Origin: Flavobacteriales bacterium
GTDB taxonomy: Bacteria; Bacteroidota; Bacteroidia; Flavobacteriales_D; Crocinitomicaceae
Reading direction: 5' to 3'
Assembly: GCA_947449575.1 (NCBI GenBank)
Contig: CANFRV010000001.1
Span: 153,121 to 213,074 of the forward strand
DNA length: 59,954 nt
Shown here: positions 1 to 9,170 of the stretch, piece by piece
How positions within the stretch are numbered: position 1 is the first letter of the stretch
Layout: each line of letters opens with the position of its first letter
Position numbers and translations under genes: made by a program
Notes under the pieces: generated by a model
Told to the model about the DNA's origin: nothing
The model's database searches: none
The model's input: only the letters and a program-made list of their open reading frames with translations

Positions 1-270
1 GCGATTGATGAATTTAATATGTCACAAGAAGTAGATGCGCAACTAAAGAAAAGTGAAAATGAGATTCTATTTTCTAGGTCAGGATTTACAGAAAAAGGAA
101 CCCTTGATAGTCTTTCTTTGGTTTATTTTTTAGTGACAATTGAAGAATATTTGCAGAATATATATGGACAATCATATTCTTTAAAAATACAAGAATTAAT
201 TGAGCGTAAGGAGGAAACTTTGAAAGATATTGCTGCTCTGATCGCCTTTATTGAAAAATCTTTACAGTAA
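1..270 (+). CDS. Acyl carrier protein (5' end outside window)
   Basis: Small acidic helical protein with the phosphopantetheine attachment motif DSL; the serine codon is at 109-111, inside 'GTLDSLSLVYF'. This matches carrier proteins that travel with FkbH-type proteins and hold the activated glyceryl or acyl unit on a 4'-phosphopantetheine arm in the cytoplasm. An ATG exists at 19, but the frame is open back to base 1 and the preceding codons read AIDEFN, which resembles the first helix of such carrier proteins, so the true start probably lies upstream of the window. The stop lies 2 bp before the FkbH start, so the two are almost certainly co-transcribed. What the carrier is loaded with cannot be read from this edge. 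Confidence 0.75.
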   Translation, partial: AIDEFNMSQEVDAQLKKSENEILFSRSGFTEKGTLDSLSLVYFLVTIEEYLQNIYGQSYSLKIQELIERKEETLKDIAALIAFIEKSLQ

Positions 271-272
271 GT

Positions 273-1946
273 ATGAAGGTTATTTTAATTGCTGATTTTA
301 CTATCAATAACTTATCTGGCTATTTGAAAAATGACCTTCTTGATTTGCCTATACAAACCACAATTGCTCCTTTTAATCAAGTGCATCAGGTATTAATTGA
401 TTCTTCGTTAGAATGTTGGAGTGAAAAACAGGAGTTTGCGATTGTATGGACTCAACCAGAACGTGTTTTAAAAAGTTTTGCCTCATTCATCAATAATGAA
501 CCTATAGAATTAGAAGTAATTCTCGCTGAAGTGGAAACATTCGCGCAATTACTGATCAAAGCGAGCGAACGAGTTGAAACATTCTTCGCGGTCAATTGGA
601 CGATTGATTTAACTTTGAATTATAAGGGAATAGTAAATACAAAATCAAACCACGGAATTGTGGATGTTGTTGCCAAAATGAATTCACTTTTAGCATCCAT
701 TTTAAACAATTATCCGTCAATGTATGTTCTTGACTCGACTAAATGGATTGCTGCTGCGGGGAAAATGGCGTACAGTCCTAAATTATGGTATTTAAGTAAA
801 ACTCCTTTTCATGCGACTGTTTTTGCGCAAGCGTCTAAGGATATTTCTTCCTTTATTAAAAATTTAAGAGGTATTGCAAAGAAATTAATTATTACAGATT
901 TAGATAATACGCTGTGGGGCGGAGTTGTTGGAGATATCGGGTCAGAAAATCTTACTTTAGGAGGACATAATCCACTAGGAGAAGCTTTTAGGGACTTTCA
1001 ATTGGCGATAAAATCGATCGTAAATAGGGGCGTTGTAGTAGCAATCGCTAGTAAAAATGAGGAAGCTGTTGCCATGAATGCCATTGAAAATCATCCTGAA
1101 ATGGTTTTGAGAAAAAAAGATTTTGTGGCATGGCGAATAAATTGGGACGATAAAGCAAAAAATATTTTAGAGATTGCTCAGGAGTTAAATGTAGGATTAG
1201 ATGCGATTCTTTTTTTAGATGATAATCCATTTGAAAGAGAAAGAGTGAGACATGCGCTTCCAGACGTTTTAGTTCCGGATTTACCATCGGATCCAATGCT
1301 TTACAAACATTTTTTATTGCAATTAGATTGTTTCAATTCGATTTCGTCTACCAGTGAAGACCTAAAAAGAACCGAATATTATGCCTTGGAAAAGCAGCGA
1401 CAAGAAAGTAAATCTGATTTTTCTAGTGTAGATGATTGGTTGCAATCTATTGATATTAAGGTGAAATGTGAAAAATTGAATGATGCTAATTTACAGCGAA
1501 TTTTACAGTTGTTAAACAAGACTAACCAGATGAATTTGCAGACTCGCAGATATTCGGAAATGGATTTGGTCAATCGAAGTGTAGAAAATAACCAACATTT
1601 TTTCTCTTTTAAGGTAAAAGATAATTTTGGAGATGCTGGATTAACGGGAGTTATTGGGTTGGAGATCAAGAACGAAGTATTGTACGTTACGGATTTTGTA
1701 TTAAGTTGTCGCGTTATTGGAAGGAAAATAGAAGAAACAATGTTGTCTGTAGCCATTGATTACGCTATAGAAAATGGCTGTAAATCTGTACTAGCAACAT
1801 ATAGAGAATCTGAAAAAAATAAACCGTGCTTAGATTTCTTTAAAACTTCTGGATGGAAAATGCATACCAATGATTTTCAGTGGGATGTTTCTCAAGAATT
1901 CATTCGTCCTTATTACGTTGAATTGGAAATGGATGAACGACAATAG
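273..1946 (+). CDS. FkbH-like HAD-superfamily protein with C-terminal acyltransferase fold
   Basis: 557 aa, usual length for long FkbH-like proteins. The HAD nucleophile motif is clear at residues 209-216 (DLDNTLWG, D209 and D211), and 'LFLDDNPFERE' around residue 315-325 is the second acidic HAD motif. The last ~150 residues (after about 400) have the GNAT-like organisation seen in this family, including 'YRESEKNKPCLDFF'. Characterised members (FkbH, OzmB/BryA-type) dephosphorylate 1,3-bisphosphoglycerate and load the glyceryl unit on a carrier protein; the adjacent carrier protein fits that. In Bacteroidota such pairs often sit in surface-polysaccharide clusters, but that part of the locus is outside the window. 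It is convergent with the VOC gene, with a 10-bp gap. Confidence 0.85.
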   Translation: MKVILIADFTINNLSGYLKNDLLDLPIQTTIAPFNQVHQVLIDSSLECWSEKQEFAIVWTQPERVLKSFASFINNEPIELEVILAEVETFAQLLIKASERVETFFAVNWTIDLTLNYKGIVNTKSNHGIVDVVAKMNSLLASILNNYPSMYVLDSTKWIAAAGKMAYSPKLWYLSKTPFHATVFAQASKDISSFIKNLRGIAKKLIITDLDNTLWGGVVGDIGSENLTLGGHNPLGEAFRDFQLAIKSIVNRGVVVAIASKNEEAVAMNAIENHPEMVLRKKDFVAWRINWDDKAKNILEIAQELNVGLDAILFLDDNPFERERVRHALPDVLVPDLPSDPMLYKHFLLQLDCFNSISSTSEDLKRTEYYALEKQRQESKSDFSSVDDWLQSIDIKVKCEKLNDANLQRILQLLNKTNQMNLQTRRYSEMDLVNRSVENNQHFFSFKVKDNFGDAGLTGVIGLEIKNEVLYVTDFVLSCRVIGRKIEETMLSVAIDYAIENGCKSVLATYRESEKNKPCLDFFKTSGWKMHTNDFQWDVSQEFIRPYYVELEMDERQ

Positions 1947-1956
1947 ATCGTTTCGC

Positions 1957-2367
1957 TTATAGATTTTTTATTTCTTCTACCAATTCAATAATTTCAAAGG
2001 TAGGACTTGATAAAAATATAACGCGTCTATTATTAAAAGCGATTGCCGGTTGGGGTTTGCTTAGCGCAATAAACTTATGTGAGAGACATTTCTTTACATC
2101 TTCGTCAAAGTTGTTGGCTACAAAGCACATGTGGTAAAGTCCTCCTTTTTTCTTTTGTAAAATTTGATGTATGGGACTATCTTCATTTAATGGCTCAATC
2201 AATTCTAGTCTTACCCCATTTAAAGTTGTTGCGAAGGCTATTTTACAATTTTGAATAGGATCAATTATAATTTCACTCAAGTCATGCACTCCCAAAATTG
2301 GACTTAACATTGAATCGAAATACTGTTGGATATTTTTTACTGCAATTCCTACGTGATCAAACTCCAT
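1957..2367 (-). CDS. VOC-family protein, methylmalonyl-CoA epimerase-like
   Basis: 136 aa, the length of a single vicinal-oxygen-chelate pair of beta-alpha-beta-beta-beta modules. The start 'MEFDHVGIAV' gives the first metal ligand H5; E55 ('LELIEP'), H79 ('GGLYHMCF') and E128 ('EIIELVEE') complete the ligand pattern of methylmalonyl-CoA epimerase and glyoxalase-type enzymes. The substrate is not certain: close relatives occur beside FkbH/ACP modules in surface-sugar clusters rather than beside methylmalonyl-CoA mutase, and none of the propionate genes is here. It lies tail to tail with the FkbH gene and could share a promoter with tag 31 bp upstream. Confidence 0.75.
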   Translation of the reverse strand: MEFDHVGIAVKNIQQYFDSMLSPILGVHDLSEIIIDPIQNCKIAFATTLNGVRLELIEPLNEDSPIHQILQKKKGGLYHMCFVANNFDEDVKKCLSHKFIALSKPQPAIAFNNRRVIFLSSPTFEIIELVEEIKNL

Positions 2368-2398
2368 ATTTTTTATTTGTAAAAGTAGTTTTTTTTGT

Positions 2399-2968
2399 TC
2401 AAAAAGGAGAGTGATTGACCAACCATCTTGGTTTCATTTTTTCTATACGTTTATAGGTCAAACAAGTTTCAATGTGAGCTCCTTCCAGATATCCAGTGCT
2501 CATCAGAAATTCATTTACAATTTCGCCACCTGTGAATTTAAACGTTTTTTTAAAGATTTTCACCCATTCATCCTTCGTTTTGGGATGGTGGTGATCGATC
2601 CATTTTTTGAAAGATCCAAATTCCTTTTGCAATTCAACGATGACCAAAGCGTTATGTATTGCGGCATTGATTTTTAAACGATTTCGAATAATACCGGCAT
2701 CATTAAGCAATCTTTCTTTATCCTTTTCTGTATAAGATGCTACCTTTTGAATCTCAAAATTATCAAACGCTTTTTGAAAGTTTTTTTGCTTGTTGAGAAT
2801 AGTCGCCCAGCTTAATCCTGCTTGATTTATTTCTAAAACCAAGCATTCAAATAATTGATTATCATCATCGATATTGAAACCGTACTCGGTGTCATGATAC
2901 AATTTATGCAGATTAAAAGGATCTAAACCGCTGGCAAATTCACAATATGATTTTGACTTCTCTATCAT
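2399..2968 (-). CDS. tag: DNA-3-methyladenine glycosylase I
   Basis: 189 aa, normal for Tag (about 187). It removes 3-methyladenine from alkylated DNA as the first step of base-excision repair. The zinc site of Tag is visible: C9, H25 (in 'YHDTEYG'), H165 and C169 near the C-terminus. The family signature 'LEINQAGLSWATIL' contains E46, corresponding to the base-contacting glutamate, and 'IIRNRLKINA' matches the helix-hairpin-helix region. Start chosen at the first Met, seven residues before C9. The frame on the opposite strand is a shadow. Confidence 0.93.
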   Translation of the reverse strand: MIEKSKSYCEFASGLDPFNLHKLYHDTEYGFNIDDDNQLFECLVLEINQAGLSWATILNKQKNFQKAFDNFEIQKVASYTEKDKERLLNDAGIIRNRLKINAAIHNALVIVELQKEFGSFKKWIDHHHPKTKDEWVKIFKKTFKFTGGEIVNEFLMSTGYLEGAHIETCLTYKRIEKMKPRWLVNHSPF

Positions 2969-3032
2969 TTTTACATGAATATTTTTGTTGCATAGTAGAA
3001 ATGAACGTTTTGTTACTCAAGAACAAAATAAT

Positions 3033-3476
3033 TTACATTACTCGCTGACCGAGTGTCCATTCGAGGGCAGATTCTTGTGAATCAAAAATTTTAGTGGGGT
3101 AACTAGGTTTCACCATTTTAAATTTAAGAAAAAAGTTCGCTAAAATTCTCTGGTGCAATGCATGAACGACAATCCCTAAAGAAATTAGATTTTTAAAGGA
3201 GTCTTTTTCAAAAATCTCATAGTCTCTTGCTTCTTTTGTGATACTTCCATAGAGACCAGGAATTAGTATGACAGAAAATAATTCTGATCCATTATTTGTC
3301 AATTTTGCTAGGGCATCAGCAATTTCTATTTGGTTGGCTACTTCTACATCATAATCATCAATTGTGTATTTAATTTCAATGATGCCATCTTTTCGAATCC
3401 CGACCAATGCCAAATTCGTTTCAAAGGACTTTAAATACTGTAAATTTGAATAATTTTTGATCTCCTCCTTGGTCAT
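3033..3476 (-). CDS. STAS/SEC14-like domain protein of unknown function
   Basis: 147 aa, no signal peptide or membrane segment. The pattern of a central alternating beta/alpha region, 'KEARDYEIFEKDSF', and a C-terminal 'PTKIFDSQESALEWT' is typical of a Bacteroidota family annotated as STAS/SEC14-like (DUF7793-type). Those proteins look like anti-sigma-antagonist folds but lack an assigned partner; no anti-sigma factor or kinase is adjacent. Monocistronic on the minus strand, with 65 bp to tag. Function unknown; a cytoplasmic small-ligand or protein-binding role is inferred only from the fold. Confidence 0.6.
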   Translation of the reverse strand: MTKEEIKNYSNLQYLKSFETNLALVGIRKDGIIEIKYTIDDYDVEVANQIEIADALAKLTNNGSELFSVILIPGLYGSITKEARDYEIFEKDSFKNLISLGIVVHALHQRILANFFLKFKMVKPSYPTKIFDSQESALEWTLGQRVM

Positions 3477-3865
3477 TTTTACTATTTTTTATCTCAAAAT
3501 AAATTTTGATTCATATCTATTTTCAGTGAATGAAATAAAAGTAATGGAATTAATTCAGTTTATCAAGTGGTCTGCCTGTTAATTTTCGATAAATATTTTA
3601 AAATTGCTTTCTAAACTATGAATTTAATCGATGAAATTCATGCAAAAATACCGTATTCTTGTGTTACTCCTTCAATATATGTACCTGTTTAAAAATTAAA
3701 TACACAAAATAGTAAGTAGTTAAATTTGATTTAAAAAATTAAAAATCAAATAGTTAATGGTGTATTAAGTGTTTGTTTAAAAGGTATTAGTCTGTGTGCG
3801 ATTATTTTATTTTTGTGCAATTTTTAAAAAAAAAGTTATTTTTGAATACCAAAAGCTAAGCACAA
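3477..3865. other. Intergenic region with promoter-like -7 box
   Basis: 389 bp, very AT-rich, between a divergent pair of genes. The only signal I can support is the Bacteroidota -7 match TATTTTTG at 3808-3815, about 50 bp before the T9SS gene at 3866. No TTG at the usual 19-23 bp distance was found. No coding potential recognised. Confidence 0.5.
3808..3815 (+). promoter_or_regulatory. Putative -7 box (TATTTTTG)
   Basis: Exact match to the Bacteroidota -7 consensus TAnnTTTG; expected start of transcription near 3821, giving a ~45-nt leader for the 3866-7286 gene pair. The -33 TTG is not well placed, so this rests on one box. Confidence 0.45.
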
Positions 3866-4348
3866 ATGAAAAAAACAAAATTAATTATAATGTTCTCGCT
3901 AATCTTTTCGCTGACAGGGGTCAAAGCACAACAAGCCTTTACTGCCGCAGGTGGTGCTGCTTCGGGTAGCGGAGGAACTGCAACTTACAGCGTAGGACAA
4001 ATAGTGTACACTACAAACACAGGGGCAGGAGGTTCGGTGGCACAAGGCGTTCAACAACCCTACGAAATATCTATTGTGTTGGGTGTAGAAGACCTCCAAA
4101 TAAGCCTTAATATGAAGGTTTATCCTAATCCAACGAGTGATTTTTTAATACTCAATGTGGGTAACTTTGACCTTTCAACTTTACACTTTGAACTCTACGA
4201 AATCAATGGAAAATTAATTGAAAGCAAAAAAATAACAAGCATTACAGAAACTATCTCACTGGAGAATTTACCAAGTTCAACCTATTTTCTGAAAGTAACA
4301 AGTAAAAATGAAGAAGTAAAAATATTTAAAATCATTAAAAATCAATAA
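3866..4348 (+). CDS. Small exported protein with T9SS type A sorting domain
   Basis: 160 aa. Signal peptide at residues 1-21 ('[21 protein letters not shown]'-like, cleavage before QQ). A short Gly/Ala/Thr-rich segment with '[13 protein letters not shown]' and '[11 protein letters not shown]' follows; the last ~75 residues form a T9SS C-terminal domain beginning '[10 protein letters not shown]' and ending '[11 protein letters not shown]'. It should be exported by Sec, carried across the outer membrane by the type IX system and anchored at the surface. The mature part is too short for an enzyme. It sits 16 bp before the collagen-like gene, so the two are probably co-expressed and may form one surface structure. 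Confidence 0.8.
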   Translation: MKKTKLIIMFSLIFSLTGVKAQQAFTAAGGAASGSGGTATYSVGQIVYTTNTGAGGSVAQGVQQPYEISIVLGVEDLQISLNMKVYPNPTSDFLILNVGNFDLSTLHFELYEINGKLIESKKITSITETISLENLPSSTYFLKVTSKNEEVKIFKIIKNQ

Positions 4349-4364
4349 AATCAAACGTAAAACC

Positions 4365-7286
4365 ATGAAAAATATTTACTCAGTAATCGCAGCTTTCCTA
4401 TTAACGGCAAGTGTATTCGCTCAAGCCCCGCAAAAAATGAGTTACCAAGCTGTAATTCGTAACAGCAGTAATGCACTAGTAACATCAACACCTATTGGTA
4501 TGCGTATTAGCGTCATTCAAGGTTCTATTGTTGGTGTGTCTGTTTATGTGGAAACCCAAACAGCAATGACCAATGCCAATGGTTTAGTAAGTTTAGAAAT
4601 AGGAAGTGGCGCGCCAGTTACTGGTACCTTTGCAGGTATTGACTGGGCTACTGGTCCTTATTTTATTAAAACTGAAACCGACCCAACTGGCGGCACAGCG
4701 TATACAATAGTTGGCACAAGCGAATTAATGAGCGTGCCTTATGCTTTGTTTAGTGCAAACGGAACACCTGGAGCCACTGGCCCAGCAGGTCCCACAGGAG
4801 CAACAGGCTTAACGGGTCCAGCAGGTCCAACGGGATTAACAGGTGCAACAGGAGCTACTGGAGCAACAGGCTTAACGGGTGCAACAGGAGCAATAGGCTT
4901 AACAGGTCCAGCAGGTCCAGCAGGTCCCACAGGAGCAACAGGATTAACAGGTGCAACAGGAGCAACAGGTTCAACAGGATTAACTGGTCCAGCAGGCCCA
5001 GCAGGAGCAACAGGATTAACGGGTCCAGCAGGTGCAACAGGCTTAACAGGAGCAACAGGCTTAACAGGTCCAGCAGGAGCAACAGGTCCAGCAGGAGCAA
5101 CAGGTTCAACAGGATTAACTGGTCCAGCAGGAGCAACAGGATTAACAGGAGCAACAGGCTTAACAGGTCCAGCAGGAGCAACAGGTCCAACGGGATTAAC
5201 AGGAGCAACAGGCTTAACAGGTCCAGCAGGAGCAACAGGTTCAACGGGATTAACAGGCCCAGCAGGAGCAACAGGATTAACGGGTCCAGCAGGTCCAACG
5301 GGATTAACAGGAGCAACAGGATTAACAGGTGCAACAGGAGCAACAGGTTCAACGGGTCCTGCAGGCCCAGCAGGAGCAACAGGAGCAACAGGCCCAGCAG
5401 GTCCAACGGGATTAACAGGTTCAACAGGATTAACAGGAGCAACAGGTTCAACAGGTTCAACAGGAGCAACAGGAGCAACAGGTCCAACAGGTTTAACGGG
5501 TCCTGCAGGTCCCACAGGAGCAGCAGGAACAAATGGAAATAACGGAGCAACAGGAGCAACAGGATTAACGGGTGCAACAGGTGCAACAGGAGCTACGGGT
5601 CCAGCAGGTGCAACAGGAGCAACGGGAGCTGCCGGTTCTGTAGACGCTTGGTCGCGCATAGGCAATGCAGCCACTGTTGACGGTACCAATTTTATAGGTA
5701 CAACCGATAATATTCCTTTTAATATACGAGTAAATAACCAGAAAGCCGGAAGAATAGATTTGGATGGAAATACGTTCTACGGGTATCACTCAGGTAATTC
5801 TAATTCAAGCAATTCTAATACAGGTATCGGACATCAGGCGCTTTCTTCCAACACCACAGGAAGCAATAACACCGCCTGCGGAAATTATGCACTTTATTCC
5901 AACACCACAGGGTCTTTCAACACCGCCAACGGAGTATCTGCGCTTTTTTCCAACACCACAGGAGACTACAACACCGGCAGCGGAGTATCTGCGCTCAATA
6001 GTAACACCACAGGATACAGCAACACCGCCAGCGGAGTTAGTGCGCTTTCTTCCAATACTACAGGAAACGACAACACCGCCAGCGGAGTTAATACACTTTC
6101 TTCTAATACCACGGGGGACGACAACACCGCGAGCGGAATGAATGCACTTTCTTCCAACACCACAGGCAGCCGCAACACCGCCAGCGGAGTTAGTGCGCTT
6201 TCTTCCAACACCACAGGAAACTACAACACCGCCGCAGGATTTAGTGCGCTTTCTTCCAACACCACAGGAAGCAATAACACCGCCAGCGGAGTGAATGCAC
6301 TTTATTTGAACACCACAGGAGAGCAAAACACCGCCAGCGGAAGGGGTGCGCTTTATTCGAACACCACAGGCAGCTACAACACCGGTAGCGGAGTTAGTGC
6401 GCTTTTTTCCAACACCACGGGGGGCAACAACACCGCTAGCGGATATAGTGCGCTTTATTCGAACACCACAGGATACAGCAACACTGCCAGCGGAAATGAT
6501 GCTCTTGCATATAACACAACAGGATCCTACAACACCGCCAGCGGGCAGAGTGCGCTTTTTTCTAACACGACAGGACAAGTAAACACCGCCAGCGGACTAT
6601 CTGCACTTACTTCTAACACCACGGGGAGCTACAACACCGCCAGCGGTAGGGGAGCGCTTTATTTCAATACCACAGGATACCAAAACACCGCCAGCGGAAT
6701 GTTTGCTCTTTATTTCAACTCCACAGGTTTTGACAACACTGCAATTGGTTGTAACAGTGATGTTTCCTCAGGAAATTTAAACAATGCAACAGTAATTGGT
6801 GCGAGTGCAGTAGTAAATACAAGTAACAAAGTAAGAATAGGAAACACTTCGGTAAGCGTAATTGAAGGTAATTCTAGTTACACAGTATCAGACGGAAGAT
6901 TTAAGAAAAATATACAGGACAATGTGGTAGGGCTAAATTTTATTATGGCTTTAAAACCTGTTACCTATAATTTCGAGTATCAAAAATTCAGTTCTTTTTT
7001 AGGAGAAAAGAATGCTGATGCTGAATGGCTGAAACAAAAAGAATCGAAAACTGAGATTGGTTTTATAGCACAGGATATTGAAGCAACATGCAAAAAGTTA
7101 GGTATTAACGCAAGTAACATTGTTCATACCCCCGTTAATGATAAAGACAATTACTCAATCGCTTATCAGGAACTTGTAGTGCCGCTTGTAAAAGGAATGC
7201 AAGAGCAACAAGCGCTTATAAAAGCAATGAATGAAAAAATGGATGCAATGCAAAAGGAATTAGATAAACTGAAATCACAGAAATAG
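4365..7286 (+). CDS. Collagen-like/repeat fibre protein with C-terminal S74 chaperone domain
   Basis: 973 aa, secreted. Order of parts: signal peptide (1-19, cut before QAPQK); a ~110-residue globular head ('[14 protein letters not shown]'); 97 uninterrupted Gly-X-Y triplets at residues 133-423; a linker; eighteen 17-residue repeats with core NTTG at residues 485-790; a peptidase-S74 / intramolecular chaperone domain beginning at S842-D843 ('SDGRFKKNI'); and a short C-terminal coiled coil. S74 domains trimerise tail-fibre-like proteins and cleave themselves at the SD site. No T9SS tail is present, unlike the gene just upstream. A long surface or secreted trimeric fibre is the simplest reading. 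Phage origin is possible for the S74 module, but no other phage gene is near. Confidence 0.85.
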   Translation: MKNIYSVIAAFLLTASVFAQAPQKMSYQAVIRNSSNALVTSTPIGMRISVIQGSIVGVSVYVETQTAMTNANGLVSLEIGSGAPVTGTFAGIDWATGPYFIKTETDPTGGTAYTIVGTSELMSVPYALFSANGTPGATGPAGPTGATGLTGPAGPTGLTGATGATGATGLTGATGAIGLTGPAGPAGPTGATGLTGATGATGSTGLTGPAGPAGATGLTGPAGATGLTGATGLTGPAGATGPAGATGSTGLTGPAGATGLTGATGLTGPAGATGPTGLTGATGLTGPAGATGSTGLTGPAGATGLTGPAGPTGLTGATGLTGATGATGSTGPAGPAGATGATGPAGPTGLTGSTGLTGATGSTGSTGATGATGPTGLTGPAGPTGAAGTNGNNGATGATGLTGATGATGATGPAGATGATGAAGSVDAWSRIGNAATVDGTNFIGTTDNIPFNIRVNNQKAGRIDLDGNTFYGYHSGNSNSSNSNTGIGHQALSSNTTGSNNTACGNYALYSNTTGSFNTANGVSALFSNTTGDYNTGSGVSALNSNTTGYSNTASGVSALSSNTTGNDNTASGVNTLSSNTTGDDNTASGMNALSSNTTGSRNTASGVSALSSNTTGNYNTAAGFSALSSNTTGSNNTASGVNALYLNTTGEQNTASGRGALYSNTTGSYNTGSGVSALFSNTTGGNNTASGYSALYSNTTGYSNTASGNDALAYNTTGSYNTASGQSALFSNTTGQVNTASGLSALTSNTTGSYNTASGRGALYFNTTGYQNTASGMFALYFNSTGFDNTAIGCNSDVSSGNLNNATVIGASAVVNTSNKVRIGNTSVSVIEGNSSYTVSDGRFKKNIQDNVVGLNFIMALKPVTYNFEYQKFSSFLGEKNADAEWLKQKESKTEIGFIAQDIEATCKKLGINASNIVHTPVNDKDNYSIAYQELVVPLVKGMQEQQALIKAMNEKMDAMQKELDKLKSQK
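4761..5633 (+). repeat. Collagen-like Gly-X-Y coding repeat (97 triplets)
   Basis: 873 bp of 9-bp units, mostly GCAACAGGA, TTAACAGGT and GGTCCAGCA permutations, coding [15 protein letters not shown]. The phase is unbroken from 4761 to 5633. The third position is very rich in Thr, as in bacterial collagen-like proteins that cannot hydroxylate Pro. The highly similar units suggest expansion and contraction by slippage. Confidence 0.95.
5817..6734 (+). repeat. 18 tandem 51-bp coding repeats (17 aa each)
   Basis: Consensus peptide about [17 protein letters not shown], 18 copies with a partial nineteenth (NTAIG). The 17-residue period with NT[AG]SG and SNTTG corners suggests a stacked beta-roll or beta-helix like head domains of trimeric adhesins. 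The DNA copies are similar but not identical, so the array is older than the collagen tract. Confidence 0.93.
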
Positions 7287-7318
7287 ATTGCCATAAAATG
7301 TATTTATGGTGTAGTAAT

Positions 7319-7355
7319 ATTCCCTGTCTACCTCGGTATTCAGGGAATTTTTTTT
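7319..7355 (+). terminator. Intrinsic terminator of the fibre-protein operon
   Basis: Inverted repeat ATTCCCTG (7319-7326) / CAGGGAAT (7341-7348) followed by a run of T to 7355, 33 bp after the stop at 7286. A second small hairpin, CCATAAA/TTTATGG, lies at 7291-7309. Confidence 0.8.
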
Positions 7356-7548
7356 CGCCTTGGTATTTTATTTCAGAGTGGTCGGAGTAGGCGTTATGGT
7401 GCATTGATCTAATAAATTGGAGAAGATTTTTTTTCAGTTAAGCAAGCCGAAAACTATTTTTTTTCCATTCAATGATATCTTTTTTTCTGACCTATGATTT
7501 ATAACGATGGTGCAACTAATTTTTATTCAAATAAATATATACAAGACA

Positions 7549-8430
7549 TTAATTTAGAACTTTGTATTTCCCTAAAAATGTCAAAGGTGTCATACCAACA
7601 TTCTTTTTGAAAAATCTTACAAAATATGAATTGTCGTAATAACCTAATTCTTCACCAATTTGTGTTACATTTAATTTTGAGTAGAGTAACATTCTTTTTG
7701 CTTCTAGTATAATTCTTTCACTTATTAATTGAGTACTCGTTTTTCCAATGCAACTTTTTGTTACTCTATTTAAGTGTTTTTCTGTAATATTTAATTTGAA
7801 AGCGTATTCTTTGACAAATTTTTCACTTTTAAAATTTTCTTCAATTAAATCTTCAAACGTTCTAAGTTTTGTTAAATAAGTTTGGTTTTTAATCGTTCCT
7901 ACTGAAGTTTTAACTCTTGAAATTTCAATATAGACCAATAAAATTAGTGAATGAATTTTTTGCCATTTAAAAAAATCATTTTTCACATATTCTGTAACTA
8001 ATTCATTCATACTAAATTTGACTTTATTTAATTGATTTTTATTTAGTTTAAAACAAGGTGCTCCTTGAAAAGAATGGTAAAAATGAAAATCTTGAATACT
8101 TAGCGAAAAAAAGCCTTTATCGAAGAATTCTTTAGAATGAAAAAACACAAATCCGTCAACATCATCCGACAATTCCCAATAATGCATTTGACCCGGTTTT
8201 AAAACAAATATATATCCCTCTTCAATGTTAAATGTTTCAAAATCTACTTCGTGTTTCCCCCTTCCTTGTGTAAAAAGAATAACCAGAAAAAAATCATGTT
8301 TGTGAGGAAAATTAGTAAAATGATGGCTTTTAACATGTTTATTTAAATAATTAGAATAAAAATCTCCTTCATTATTTACTATTTCAAATTTATTGATACT
8401 ATATATTGGTAGTTCATTTTTCATAGTCAA
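7549..8430 (-). CDS. AraC-family transcriptional regulator
   Basis: 293 aa. Residues 1-~150 form an AraC-type cupin-like sensing domain ('FPHKHDFFLVILFTQGRGKHEV', 'LKPGQMHYWEL'), and residues ~190-293 hold the two helix-turn-helix motifs: 'FVKEYAFKLNITEKHLNRV' and the AraC signature 'IGEELGYYDNSYFVRFFKK' with 'VGMTPLTFL'. It likely binds a small molecule in the N-domain and activates a neighbouring promoter. The DUF983 gene is divergent, 81 bp away, and is the only obvious local target. Inducer unknown. Residue 1 could also be Met3 (MTMKN). Confidence 0.9.
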   Translation of the reverse strand: MTMKNELPIYSINKFEIVNNEGDFYSNYLNKHVKSHHFTNFPHKHDFFLVILFTQGRGKHEVDFETFNIEEGYIFVLKPGQMHYWELSDDVDGFVFFHSKEFFDKGFFSLSIQDFHFYHSFQGAPCFKLNKNQLNKVKFSMNELVTEYVKNDFFKWQKIHSLILLVYIEISRVKTSVGTIKNQTYLTKLRTFEDLIEENFKSEKFVKEYAFKLNITEKHLNRVTKSCIGKTSTQLISERIILEAKRMLLYSKLNVTQIGEELGYYDNSYFVRFFKKNVGMTPLTFLGKYKVLN

Positions 8431-8499
8431 AAGTACAAAAATGTCTTAATAGTACCATTAGTGGAGTGATATTTATATACGAATTTATAGATCAGCAGT

Positions 8500-8507
8500 T
8501 AATTTTG
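8500..8507 (+). promoter_or_regulatory. Putative -7 box (TAATTTTG) close to the start codon
   Basis: Matches TAnnTTTG and ends 4 nt before the ATG at 8512, so a transcript from it would be nearly leaderless. No TTG is well placed upstream, so support is moderate. Confidence 0.35.
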
Positions 8508-8511
8508 ATGC

Positions 8512-8877
8512 ATGAAATCAAATAACAAAAAAGTAAATTTTATTCTCAGCGTTTTTAACGAAAAATGTCCTAAATGCAGAAAAGGAGATATGTTCAAAAA
8601 AAATGTGCCCATTTTTAATTTCCCAGTCATGCATGATACATGTGAAAAATGCAATTATCATTTCGACAGAGAACCAGGATATTTTATAGGAGCAATGTAC
8701 ATAAGTTATGCGCTTGCTGTGCTACAAGGTATAATTACCTTTTTCATTTTACACTATTCATTTCCATCACTGTCAACATTCTATGAGCTATTAATTATAA
8801 TACTTGTGATGATCGTTTTAGCTCGAAAAAATTACAAATTATCTCGTGTGCTCTATATTCATATTTTTCCATGGTAA
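8512..8877 (+). CDS. DUF983 family membrane protein
   Basis: 121 aa. Two CxxC pairs, 'CPKCRKGDMF' and 'CEKCNYHF', form a zinc-ribbon-like N-terminus, followed by the DUF983 signature 'REPGYFIGAMYISYAL' and two membrane segments (about residues 60-80 and 84-103). Members are widespread in Bacteroidota and Alphaproteobacteria; in the latter they sit near cytochrome oxidase genes, but no role is established. Divergent from the AraC regulator. Length is normal for the family. Confidence 0.8.
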   Translation: MKSNNKKVNFILSVFNEKCPKCRKGDMFKKNVPIFNFPVMHDTCEKCNYHFDREPGYFIGAMYISYALAVLQGIITFFILHYSFPSLSTFYELLIIILVMIVLARKNYKLSRVLYIHIFPW

Positions 8878-9067
8878 GCGGTCAAAAAGTAATTCAAAAC
8901 AGCTTTTCCTACTTCCTATTTATAAAATTACACTTTTAATTATTAATTTTTCTTAAGAAATTTTCTATTTCCAAAGTTTTTCTGCTTGATTCACAAGGGA
9001 TTGATTCAAGAGTAAATAAGTTCAAATAAGTTCATATTAATTCCAAGTTAAAACAACCTAATTGAAC

Positions 9068-9097
9068 TTGTTTTGCTATCTAAATTATGTACATTTG
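9068..9097 (+). promoter_or_regulatory. Bacteroidota-type promoter, TTG-N19-TACATTTG
   Basis: TTG at 9068-9070, 19-bp spacer, TACATTTG at 9090-9097, matching the TTG/TAnnTTTG consensus in sequence and spacing. It should drive the SDR-SRPBCC pair, with transcription starting near 9103. Confidence 0.65.
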
Positions 9098-9122
9098 TTA
9101 CAAACAATTAAAAAGAAAAGTC

Positions 9123-9170
9123 ATGTTAAAAAAAAATACAACTGCAGATAAACGTATGTTTTGCTATTAA
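9123..9170 (+). CDS. Possible 15-residue leader peptide (doubtful)
   Basis: ATG-initiated frame of 15 codons (peptide MLKKNTTADKRMFCY) that starts about 20 nt after the predicted transcription start. Its position fits a leader peptide, but I see no downstream terminator or alternative hairpins, so it may be chance. Confidence 0.2.
   Translation: MLKKNTTADKRMFCY

Noticed and set aside
4739-5689. Long open frames on the minus strand across the collagen tract (316 and 243 codons, Pro-Val-Ala or Leu-rich)
   Set aside because: They are mirror images of the 9-bp coding repeat: a triplet-phased repeat keeps other frames open. No start context, domain or independent codon signal.
5805-6578. Minus- and plus-strand frames across the 51-bp repeats
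   Set aside because: 51 is a multiple of three, so all frames repeat without stops. The plus-strand fibre frame explains the DNA.
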